Shown piece after piece: positions 37,531 to 47,430 of a DNA stretch of 64,000 nucleotides. Source of the DNA: Stichopus chloronotus (lineage: Eukaryota > Echinodermata > Holothuroidea > Aspidochirotida > Stichopodidae). Where the stretch lies: assembly GCA_021234535.1 (NCBI GenBank), contig CM037830.1, positions 15,679,116-15,743,115 on the forward strand, given 5' to 3'. The position numbers and the translations under genes are program-made. A model generated the notes under the pieces. It saw nothing but the letters and a program-made list of their open reading frames with translations, ran no database searches and was not told the origin of the DNA. Each line of letters starts with the position of its first letter. The first letter of the stretch is position 1.

Positions 37531-39075
37531 AACCTAATTGTATTTAAACTTACTGTGTAATACAGTATCACAGTACCACACATACCAGGTAAATTTTCTC
37601 CTGAATGTCAACTCAGCTTTTAGTTTGGACATTGCTCAGTCAGTAGGTCTGACACCCTATACTCTTCTTCATTAACATACAGTATACCGTGTAGTTCACA
37701 AAATTACATTTTTACTTATTTTTGAGAGATTCTTACAAGTACATCTATTTTGTTTTTAAGATATTGGGCAAAACTGAGAATGCAAATTGTTACTTTGCAA
37801 CTGAAAAACATTCTCACATTGCAGTTGATGCTTTCTTGGAATCGTTAAAAAATCAGAGACTGGTTAATGTTGTTTCAGTATTATCACCTAAACTTGTAGT
37901 TTTAGATTAAATCTTAATTATTCATTTACTTTCTAAGTATTACTTACTTCCTTATCCATGAACTGAAACCTGCTAAGGACCCTTGTGCAACAAAACACTC
38001 CTTTATACGATTGCAGGTCATTTCCATTTGATTTGAAGAATGGAGATACTGTTTCTCAAAGGAATGGTATCCTGTTAAATTTACGAATACTTTGTCTGAA
38101 GATGACCAACAAAATTACAGATCAACTCCCGGAAACAGAAGACATTTGAGCACTGCAATCAATGTTTCAGGTACTGGAACAACATCAAAAACTTTTCATA
38201 AGATGTTTTTTGACATATTTAAATGAATCTGTTCAAACTGACAGATACATTGCCACAAGAAATGAAAACAGGGAAAGGAGAAGAGGTGGTGGGTCATGGA
38301 ATAAGACAGGGACATTTCCACGACCATGAATACTGGTAATACTATGAAAGTAATCATTACACATTGCACGTGAGGAAAAAAAAAAAAAGGCAAGCTGTTC
38401 TCTGCCCTGTTGCAACACATCCATCAAATTTGAAATGAATACATTAAGTTGCTACTCCTTTTCATGACAAGTTTGTGCCCTTTCCAAAGTATTAAAATAT
38501 GGGTCATGTGAACAGACATTGTTGAATACATTTGACAAGAAGACAAAAGAAAAATTTCTGAACCCAATGTGGGCATGTGATATGTTACATTTTGCTGCCA
38601 TGGAAATCGTGCCTATGGTTCTATGAGCTGAAAATGCAACGTGAATGGGAGTGAAATTCAAAGATAGGAAGAGAAAAAAAGAAGAAAAAAACAAAATTGA
38701 CGAGTTTCAAATAAATATAATAAATAACTTTCAAACAGATAACTGTAAGTATTAGTGACAGAAGAGAAGGCAAATTGCGAAGGTTTGTCCAACGTTCACT
38801 CAGTCCTGCTCATTCTCGGTCGTCATTTCTGAGAATTTCTCTGCACATCTAGCAAAGTCACAAAGCGGTTACTTCGCTCCTTCCCGCAGCGACATCATAG
38901 ACATGAGGTCTGACCAAACCGTACTTAAAATTTAGCTTTAATAGTTAAAAGGATTAATTAAACATTGCTTTGCTTTCTTGTTGGGTTATACAGAGGAAAT
39001 GGGAGAGACTGAATTTCATTGCATGATAGAAAAACCTGAAACAAAATTAGGTCATCATCATCATAATTATCCTAC

Positions 39076-39256
39076 CTCTGACCACCTTTGTTTCTTCCAA
39101 CGTCTCTGTTTCCTCTTACAGGATCTAATTTTACACTGTTGGGTGTTGGGGGGTTTCTCCTCCATACCTGCATTCCTCTTCACTCAGGTACTGGCCGTCC
39201 TCGTGGCGACAGTTGACACGCCTGTGCTGCACCCCCCTACCACAGGTACTTGAGCA
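39076..39256 (-). CDS. ADAMTS9: ADAMTS exon: TSP1-8, broken in a C run
   Basis: A 181-nt exon where 180 nt would be in frame; acceptor gcccag, donor GAG|gtagga. It reads CSSTCGRGVQHRRVNCRHED, SEEECRYGGE, and then a run of six C (plus-strand six G near 39150) shifts the frame into a TAA. With five C the reading continues TPNTQQCKIRSCKRKQRRW and ends QRWSE. The KRKQRRWKKQR stretch is unusually basic for a TSP1 linker and could bind heparan sulfate. A homopolymer indel is the typical long-read assembly error, so an artefact is quite possible here. Confidence 0.83.
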
Positions 39257-40599
39257 CTGGGCAAAGACGACAAAGAGGGCACGTTTCAATAAAGCGATTT
39301 TCACAGGGCAATTACGTGATATTTTCTTACTTCCACAAACGAAAAAACAAAGACGAAAAGTCACCTACTTTCAGTGGGTCTAGTCTTCCTTGCAAATAAT
39401 ACCAATTCACTAAAAAAAGCAGATCTAATTGTCATTGAAACTTGCTGATACAATAGGATTAACTTGAATTGATCAGCATATACAAAATGAATGGCAGAAT
39501 AGTGGAAGCAGTAGTAGGCGTATGGAGGGGCTTGCAGGTAAACAATTCCTTCTTCAAAGAAACATCAGACAGTGTTAATTTCTACTGAGGTGCCTAAATG
39601 CATTATTCCTTCTATAAATGAATTTCAACATCGAAAGCCAAGGATTTCAAGGCCTCTGACCAAGTTTTGTTCACAACTGAAAAAAAAAAGAAGCTGTTTT
39701 GTTGTACCCAAGCTAAAGACTGGTATTTCACCAAAATTTTCATTCTAGCTGTGGTGTTGTGGAAATGTAACTCAAACAATTTTTGGGACAAGTCAAACCT
39801 TTTGAAGAAATTTAAATCACATTGTGAGGTATGTTTGGAGGCAGCAACCAAGAACCATCTCAAGTAACTGATTTTTTTTTTCCCACTTCCTGTATTTTTC
39901 ACTTTTTTATTATTACAGTTATGCGGTGGGCAAATATGAATAATGACCTTATGCCCAAGAAAATGACTTTGACAGGAGTTAATATTCACACAGCTTCAGT
40001 CAATAATTGTTTTAGAAGTAAGCACATTACTTCCTGAAGAAACTTAAGCCAACGATGAATTCCCTACTCTTGCACTACATAAATGTTTCTCCAATTTACA
40101 CAGTATTTCACTAAATGCACTCCGTACGTTGACTTTACTGCACATGAGGAATTTATGTACAGAATTCATATTCGAAAGTACACGAAGAGGTTGAGTGGGA
40201 AATTAGATTAGGCCTTGTGGTAGTTAAGACACTTATTATGCAAGGGTCTGGAAATTAATTCTTAATTAGGATGCATATTAAGCCTGCTCCCTCTTACATT
40301 TTGCTTGTAGTAATTTCTAGATAAAGTTCACAATTAAACAGCATACACTAAATCATACAATACAATACATACATACGAATGCAACAAAAGTTCAAGTTTT
40401 CTGTATTTATTATTCAGGGAAAACAATAAACTTATGGCACCAATAGGACACAAATTTGCAACAAACCAACTAACCTTAGTATTCAGTAAGGTTTCTGTTG
40501 CAGTGGTAAATATTACAGACAAACTGAATGACGAAATACATAAAGCAATGTTTTCCTATAAATTTAGCTTTGGGTGAGGAAGAAATCGGGGCGTCTTAC

Positions 40600-40769
40600 A
40601 TCTTGCCAGCTGCCAGTTTCCCAGTGAGTGCAGGGTCCGACTTCGCAAACTTCCCTTGAAGGAGGCCGTAGGACAGGATCGCAAGTGTTTTCATCCGTGG
40701 GGTCACCAGTCCAGGTTGGTACAGGTCACATACCTCTCTTTAATTCCTGGGCCACAAGTCAGTCGAGCA
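40600..40769 (-). CDS. ADAMTS9: ADAMTS exon: TSP1-7, broken by two one-base insertions
   Basis: A 170-nt exon where 168 nt would be in frame; acceptor ttccag, donor GAT|gtaaga. The TSP1 reading is recovered only across three frames: CS at the start, then TCGPGIKERYVTCTN, then WTGDPTDENTCDP through REVCEVGPCTHWETGSWQD. The shifts lie near 40760 (after the second codon or so) and near 40708. Unshifted reading meets a TAA within ten codons. The remaining residues, cysteine spacing and splice sites all look normal, so the exon was functional until recently or still is. Confidence 0.82.
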
Positions 40770-41347
40770 CTGGAAAATTTAAGGAGAAAATTCACAGTAG
40801 AATTTAATAAATTGTTAAATCTATAAATGCTTTAATGTTTTAAATGAAATACAGAAAAAGTAAATATGCAAGACAATCCTATCTCGTCAGTTGGCTCATA
40901 TGACATTCTCTTGTAAAAACAAGGCAAACAGAGAAGGGATACTTCAAAAAATTCAGGAGCGGTAATTAGCTTTTGCACTAATGCTGGACTGGTATTAAAG
41001 TTACTACACCTCCGAAAATATTTATACACATTGACGTAGCTGCATGTATTTTTTTCTTGAAGATCACAAATCCACTGCAATGAAAGACTGACCACAGCAT
41101 GGCTTCTTTTGAGCATGTTCTTTTCATTTAATAATGAATCTTAACCACTGACACTGGACATGAAGCTGGTAGGGTCAAGTTAGCAGATCCCCCCCCACCT
41201 GCCCTTACACATACTCCTCTTCCCTGTCCTATACCTTGCAGACATGAAAGGTAGAGCCAACATGTCCTCATATTGATTGCAAACCCCAAAAGCTCAACAA
41301 GTCAAACACAGGATTTTTATACTTTTATTAAACTGTTTCGTACTGAC

Positions 41348-41548
41348 CGCTGTCCAAGATCCCATCCTCCATTGTCCACTGAATGTCCTTGCTCCTAGGG
41401 ATATGACGGCAGAGCAGGGGGGCATCGTGCAGGTCTGTTCGTCTACGGGCTTGGTGGCTGGGTTGCAGCTATCGGAACTGGTCTGAACACCATCTTGGAA
41501 ACAACGAGCTGAACGTATCTTTACACCGCTGCCGCAGGTGACAGAACA
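41348..41548 (-). CDS. ADAMTS9: ADAMTS exon: TSP1-6
   Basis: A 201-nt, 67-codon, phase 0-0 exon, acceptor ctgcag after a strong pyrimidine tract, donor GCG|gtcagt. It reads CSVTCGSGVKIRSARCFQDG, then SDSCNPATKPVDEQTCTMPPC. A roughly 15-residue cysteine-free stretch separates the last cysteine from the lead-in QWRMGSWTA, longer than the usual 2-5 residues between C-P and W. CSVTCG fits the O-fucosylation consensus. The exon is intact although both neighbours are frame-broken. Confidence 0.93.
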
Positions 41549-41958
41549 CTGCAGAGGGGGAAATGAACAGAGAGAATTCATACAATTTGTAAACTGCTAC
41601 TGGATTCAGAAAAGCAACCATTTCATCAGTTTTCTTATTTTGTCCCTGCTTTTTCTTGCATATTAAGTCCAGCTACAAGGGCACAAACATTGGTCTTCAT
41701 GAAAGAAACAGTCAATAGGATAGCTAAATTTACGTCATCATTTCCATTTCATTTTCATTTCATAAAGTCCCTTAAATCATCCAAATTTACAACACAACAT
41801 GGCTTTTCACTTGGTGAAGTATGTCGATCAACATTGCATCAGTTTTAGCATAATGAAGTATGAATGCCAAATGAACTGCATAATGTCAACTTGCACAGTT
41901 TTGGATACTTTTAATTTGTATTCAGTGTAAGCCCTTCTGCTACTGTGTCTGACCATAC

Positions 41959-42124
41959 CTCTGACCAGGACGCATGCTGCCAGGTGGGGCATCTAGGATA
42001 TTTCACACGGCCTTGTGTTATCTGGTTTAGCTGATATGGCACACTGGTCGTTGCTAACCCTTATCTCATCCTGGTAACACATCACCGTCCTCACCATCTC
42101 TCCTCTCCCACAAGTGACGGAACA
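41959..42124 (-). CDS. ADAMTS9: ADAMTS exon: TSP1-5, broken by a one-base insertion
   Basis: A 166-nt exon where 165 nt would be in frame; acceptor gacag, donor GAG|gtatgg. It begins CSVTCGRGEMVRTVMCYQDE and keeps the TSP1 pattern through KPDNTRPCEI, then hits an in-frame TAG near 41993. One base later the expected frame resumes as CPTWQHASWSE up to the donor, so a single extra base between about 41990 and 42004 explains the break. CSVTCG fits the O-fucosylation consensus. Both borders are intact. Whether this is an assembly error, an allele or real decay cannot be told from one sequence. Confidence 0.85.
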
Positions 42125-42674
42125 CTGTCGGTAAAAGGTTTCATGTTTGACATTAACGTCACCAATGTACACCGTACTTAGAACCGGATTGTTGAGCTTG
42201 CTACTTACTTAATTCAAATGTGAAAGCCTGAGAGATGCAGGTTGTGTGAGATCCCCTGGGCCCTCCCTCCTCCATCCCGATGAAGAAACAAGAATTCTGA
42301 CTTGTGAGAAAAATATTTTGTGCAACATCCCCCTCCCCACAACTAACACACAGATTCAACATGCAATGGAAAAAGCTACTTTTGGCCAAAATTTCTAATC
42401 ACCTTAAACTGAACAGTCTGAGAATATCAGCCTGTGATGTACAGAAATTACTGGAAATAGTATGATTTCTATAAAGAAAATTGATGTACTTGAAATTGAA
42501 ACTTTGATACACTTGAAGGTAATACCTGGATGAAGCCACCCGATACTGCTTAAAAACCAACGACAGCACTACAAATCAAAGCTCTCTTATGATACCAAGG
42601 ACTTAGCATTTGTCTAAACAAACTTTAAAAAGTGAAGATTAATTAGAGAACACAGTTCTGATGGTTGAACATAC

Positions 42675-42836
42675 CGAACTGTAAGCAGAGACTCGCCATT
42701 GAGGACAGGTGTTTGTATTGCACAATTCCTGGTCATGTTTCCTTTCTGTACATTTGCTCTCATTCAGTTCTCTGCCAAAGGCATCCCGGCAAACAGCCTG
42801 TCTGACTCTGGTTCCGTTGTTACATGCCTTCGAACA
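42675..42836 (-). CDS. ADAMTS9: ADAMTS exon: TSP1-4
   Basis: A 162-nt, 54-codon, phase 0-0 exon with acceptor ttggcag and donor TCG|gtatgt. It opens CSKACNNGTRVRQAVC and continues GRELNESKCTERKHDQ, ELCNTNTCPQW, ending in the lead-in RVSAYSS. All six cysteines are present. CSKACN lacks the O-fucosylation residues. NGT and NES are possible N-glycosylation sites. The lead-in to the next repeat lacks the usual second tryptophan. Confidence 0.92.
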
Positions 42837-43007
42837 CTGCCAAATGAAAAAGAGTGTTGATGAGGTAAAACTGAGCGATAGCATCCCATGCATCACCATA
42901 CTTTCACTTTGATCCTTACTGAACCCAAATGACCTTTGAACTCTACATAAAATAACATTGGCACATCATCTCCCATCAACCAAAGACAAGAACATACTAT
43001 AACTGAC

Positions 43008-43118
43008 ATTCAACCGAAGGTTTGATTATTTGAGTAAACATGTTTCTATAATATATCATACATTCAACCCAAGGTTTGGTTCTTTGAGAAAACATGTTTT
43101 TATAATGTCTGGGAACTT
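43008..43118. repeat. Two-copy tandem duplication, 57 bp
   Basis: cattcaaccgaaggtttgat...aaacatgtttctataat is followed at once by cattcaacccaaggtttggt...aaacatgtttttataat. Confidence 0.9.
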
Positions 43119-43453
43119 TGACTTCTGTTGTTTGACATAAAAAATATCACCTGCATGGAGAGCAACAGGGATCACCTAATCGTCAACTGCAGAGTGCAAA
43201 ATCTAAAAAGACAACCTGAAGATTTCCGATCACTCACTGTTAGAAATATCATAGGACAAAGCAATAAAGATACACATCATCCTTTCCACTCATTTAGCAA
43301 GAAATACAGAAATTTGAAAAAGATATTGAAAAAAAAAAAAAAAGACGATGATACTGTGTTAAATCCATGGTTTACTACCAAGGCATTTTTTCATCTCTTC
43401 TTTACACCTTCTGCAATCTGAGGATGTTTATGGCCCCATGTAAAGACACTTAC

Positions 43454-43664
43454 GGCAGTCCATTCTGAGTACTCCCAATGAGCGATTGGGCACGATCCTC
43501 TGCACTCTCTTATCCTGGGAGGTTTGACGGTCCCATTGCATCGATGGTCCGGCTCTATCTTCTGCCGGCCTGTCTTTTTCATGGTTTTGTAGCACCTGAC
43601 GTCAAACTGCTGAAGGCCCCTCCCGCACCTCGACGAGCACTCGCTGTGGGCGTGGTCTACCCAA
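43454..43664 (-). CDS. ADAMTS9: ADAMTS exon: TSP1-3 and lead-in of TSP1-4
   Basis: A 211-nt exon, phase 2 in and phase 0 out, acceptor ttgcag, donor GCC|gtaagt. It reads WVDHAHSECSSRCGRGLQQF, then DVRCYKT, HRCNGTVKPPRIRECRGSC and finally HWEYSEWTA, the tryptophan lead-in of the next repeat. CSSRCG has arginine where the POFUT2 consensus needs S or T. NGT is a glycosylation sequon. From this exon onward the splice sites cut just before the CS..C of each repeat, so later repeats are one exon each. Confidence 0.93.
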
Positions 43665-44387
43665 CTGCAAAACAGGCAGATATGTGTCTTGCTCATAAGA
43701 TTTGTTTACTTCGGAGGAAGGGTGCAGTTATTATTCTATTAAATTATCTGATAATTAAATTTTAATATATTGTGGATGAAAGGTATACAAAGTCCAATGA
43801 ATGCAATAACACTTAATTCCACCAGATGATCGAAAAGTTTGATTATGCACATGATGCAAGCAATTTAAGTCTATCTTTTAAATTCATGATGGAGGCTTAG
43901 AATCACACAAACATAGCAATTTTCCTCCTTTCCAGCATCTGGATATGTTTAAATAAGACGACCATGATGACATTCTGGAATAATCCGACCCCCGTGGTTA
44001 ACGTACCGAACGCCACTGTTCCCAGTGCCCATGTGTGACTGGTGTATATTGAAATATATAGTAGCTCTGCACGGTAGATTATGCCGAATAGTCTTTTTTT
44101 TTTTTTTAACGCAAATAACTTTTACAAAGAGGTGAACGAAGACCGATGGAATTCCACCTATCTCAAGCAATGTCGGCACCTTCCTACTGTGGCTTTGGCA
44201 GGACACTGCCACTTGAAATCCATCAGATTTTCATGTCAGCAAACAAAAATGTAACAGTTCAAGAGAAGCAGAACAATTTACACTAATTTACCAACAGGTT
44301 CTTGTGACACATTTTCCTGCTTTGGTCAGTGACTGGTTATACTTGGTGTGGACGACGCCAAAGTTGCGATCTGAATTTTTTTCTTAC

Positions 44388-44511
44388 CTGAGGAAACATT
44401 TGTTGTTGCATTTCTTTGAAATCCTTTCCGGGGGAGGTGCAGTACACCTGCTGGTTGATACCTCTGTGTTGTCACCCCTCCTGACACATTTCAAACTGCG
44501 ATATTTCCTTC
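44388..44511 (-). CDS. ADAMTS9: ADAMTS exon: second half of TSP1-2
   Basis: A 124-nt exon, phase 1 in and phase 2 out, acceptor aaacag, donor CAG|gtaaga. It reads GRKYRSLKCVRRGDNTEVST, then SRCTAPPPE and CNNKCFL. Together with the previous exon it gives a complete six-cysteine TSP1 repeat (CS..C from upstream; LKC, RC, KC and KC here). A 5.4 kb intron separates it from the preceding exon. The phase 2 exit requires a single base from the next exon, which is what that exon provides. Confidence 0.9.
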
Positions 44512-44744
44512 CTGTTTCAATGAAAACGATGCAGAGCAACAGAAGGAAATACGAACAATGAAAGAAACACACAAATACTCAAATCAAGGTATGAATTCAA
44601 ACAAAAACAAATATATTTTTAATCTTACTTCATCAATATTATAAAATAGAATAGACTTATATGCCACCACTAATTATGGGCTCCAATTATGGGCTCTGGC
44701 TAAAATTTTACTTAACTAACGTCATCAAAATGATAACTCACTGA

Positions 44745-45170
44745 GAACAAATGATACAAGAGTGGGCTCACATGTAACACCACATGGGTCCAAATAATAA
44801 CACACAAATGGTTGGTGCAAATGATACCAAAATCATCTAATCAAATGATAGCAAGATGAGAACAAATGATAGTTAAATGGGCTCATGTGATATCACATGG
44901 GCTCATATGACACTCAGGTGGGCCCAAATGATATCACACAAGCTCGCACGATAAGGAGATGGGCTCATATGATACCAAGCTGGGGACAAATGATACTTAC
45001 ATGGGCTCATATGATATCATGTGGGTTCATATGACACTAAGATGCACCCAGATAATATCTCACAGGCTCATATGATAAGCAGATGGGATCATGATACCTA
45101 AATGATCACAAATGATACTTAAGATGGCTCAAATGATATCACATGGGCTCATTATGATTTCAAAGGCTCA
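44745..45170. repeat. Degenerate minisatellite, core gggctcatatgatatcac
   Basis: About 16 copies of a 22-28 bp unit mixing gggctcatatgatatcacat and gatgggcacaaatgatac. The two unit types alternate in places, giving a higher-order pattern of roughly 50 bp. Confidence 0.85.
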
Positions 45171-47269
45171 GTGATACTACACTGAGTTCAAGCAATAACA
45201 TATTATATGTACAACACAAAAAGTCTTGGCGCCAATGGATATCACAATCATTTATCTTGCAAAGGTAGAAACTGTTTAGGCTTTGCCTGCGCTGCAGTTT
45301 GAGTGAGTGCATTGATGAAAAATTGGTGTACAGGTATGTGAACAGAGAATGGGCTGGAACCAAAGCCATCCAAGGTGAAAGCTACTTAAATGGAACATAC
45401 TCCTGAGGGATATTTCATGTGAGCCAACCTCAAACTCATAGTGAATAGACATCAGAAGGGAAATGAATAGACTGAATAGCCTCTACTGAATAGGATTAGC
45501 AGGTGTCTATTCAAGTAAGTTTGAAGTTAGCTTTCATGAAGTATATACCATACTCTCGATGGGTCTGTAAAGGAGATGTAACTCTGAAAACACATTTTGT
45601 TACAATAATGCTACCATCAGGTAAACACTGCCAACTTTGAGTGCATCATGAGGTTAAAACCGGCAACTCAAAGTGCTTCAGAGTATGTAAGAAACAACAA
45701 GACACAAACGATCATGCATTACAAAGCTGGACGAAAGAATCAAATCTACAAGTTGGATGGATTTGCAGAAAATACTGACAGAAAATAATCACAACTAGTG
45801 ACAAAAAAAATAAAAGAAAGTTCCACTAGGTGATAAAACCAGGAGAAGATCTGATTTTACTGTGCTCTGTCACAGAAAAATGAAAATCTCTGGAGATGAT
45901 TAGCACACATCTATTCAAAACAATTGCACAGTTGTGAAGAACTTTTAATGAGCATAGTGAAGTGATAAAAAAAAACTTGTGGTGAAACAAAACAAGGAAC
46001 TAAACAGAAAATAATAATTTATTGTGGTGATCCTTCGTGGAGATTTTAAAACTCACAAAGAGTGTTGATGTCCTCACAAATTTCTGTTCAATCTGCATAG
46101 AGTCACTTCCTAATTTTTAAAACCAGTTTTGAAGTTAACAAGGTTTGATTTGAGTTTGAAACTTCAAGAGAAGCAACCAGCGAAAACCGTGCATTCGTTT
46201 CAGTGAGAAGTGGAGAGCATTCAACGACAGACCATGACAGGGAAATAGACAGAACGCTGTGGACAACTATACGACCTTCGATCATTTCACATCATAAACT
46301 GTCATCACAGTTACGCTACAAGGCTTAAAGTCTGACTGACAATTGAATCTTGGAAGTTTCCAACCAGCCGCACCACTGGAAATTGAACGAGTATTATGTG
46401 CAGTTGACTGTTAACGACAGATCCTGGATCTGAATGTGTGCAATATCTTAGCGACCAGAGGTTGCTCATGACCTCCAACCAACGTTGATAGATAACAAAT
46501 CACATTTTAACTTGACAGAAATCTCTTTCAAAGGCCGAGTTATAATTTTTGGTTTTAATCGACAACTAGTTCAGCCATTAATTAATACTTGATTTGATGG
46601 AATGTGGCTGATTGATGATATCAAATACCTTGCTCTCTTATATCATCTGATCTGTTGCTGATATAATTGCCTGAAACTAAGTTATTGAAAATTTGACAGG
46701 TTCTTGACCTACTTCCATAATTAACACAGAAACATGTTTTCATCTATTAGTTGTTGAATCAACCCTGCAATACATTGCTAAGCTGCATTTACTATTCTGA
46801 ACAAAACTGAAACATGAATCTACTATTTCTCGGGAAAAGTTCAGACTTCAGAGAGAGGTAATCTCATTGTAAAAAAGAAAAAGCTACAGGGTGCTGTAAT
46901 TTTTTACAACAAAACAATTTAAATGATGTTAGTCTGTGATTCAAATTGCCAAATAAATCAAAGGAGAAAATCAAGTTTTGTGCAGACATCAAGAAACAGG
47001 AAAAGGGGAAGGAAATTACATATTTGTGCATCCTATCAGCATTTTACCAACGTGGAAGCAGGGAGTTTTTAAGTAGCAACTCCCTGGCAGAAGGCAATAC
47101 CAGACTTTTTCAACAGTATCTATATAAATACCAGTTGGTATGAATGTCAAACCCATGTATGCAATTCCCTATATGCAGATAAGGAGGCTGAACTAGAAAA
47201 ATGTTTAAATAAGTTCTCAAAAGTCACCATTTCAGCGTCTAAATGTGGTACACTGCACAGTGCCGCAGT

Positions 47270-47430
47270 GTTGGAGGACTCGGATCAAATTTTTTGAGGA
47301 CTGAGACTTGGCCCAGACTTGAGGGTCTTTGGACTCAAACTGAGTCTGGACTCAGGGGTTCTTCGGATTTGTCTCGGACTCGTCTCGGACTGAAAGGGTG
47401 TGGGACTCGGACTCCCTGTTTGAGTCCACA
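47270..47430. repeat. GGACTC-rich degenerate repeat
   Basis: Many copies of ggactc/gagtc in both orientations (gtctggactcag, ctcggactcg). Repeats of this composition are scattered in many animal genomes; its source is not evident. Confidence 0.55.

Larger units (their letters stand above)
14972..39075. other. 24 kb intron between TSP1-8 and TSP1-9
   Basis: The longest intron in the gene. It holds two TTAA-flanked MITEs, a three-copy 75 bp array, one copy of family C, a possible zinc-finger/transposase remnant, one possible dead TSP1 exon, a CCAAT-rich patch with a perfect hairpin, and a 180 bp duplication. The remaining stretches (for example 16.5-18.5, 19-21.1, 29.1-37.2 and 37.6-39.0 kb) are AT-rich with microsatellites and homopolymers but nothing nameable. 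Confidence 0.7.
39257..44387. other. Short introns within the TSP1-2 to TSP1-8 cluster
   Basis: Between the exons listed here the introns are 0.4-1.3 kb, AT-rich and GT-AG. The only internal structure seen is a ~57 bp tandem duplication at 43008-43118 and homopolymer runs. Confidence 0.75.

Noticed and set aside
38080..38152. Acceptor-like site followed by CSNVFCFREL on the minus strand
   Set aside because: Wrong cysteine spacing, AT-rich, stop after 23 codons and no donor.
43980..44036. Possible TSP1 lead-in (HGHWEQWRS) with donor gtacgt
   Set aside because: Its phase does not fit the exon at 44388-44511, whereas 43454-43664 joins that exon exactly; the acceptor tract is also poor.
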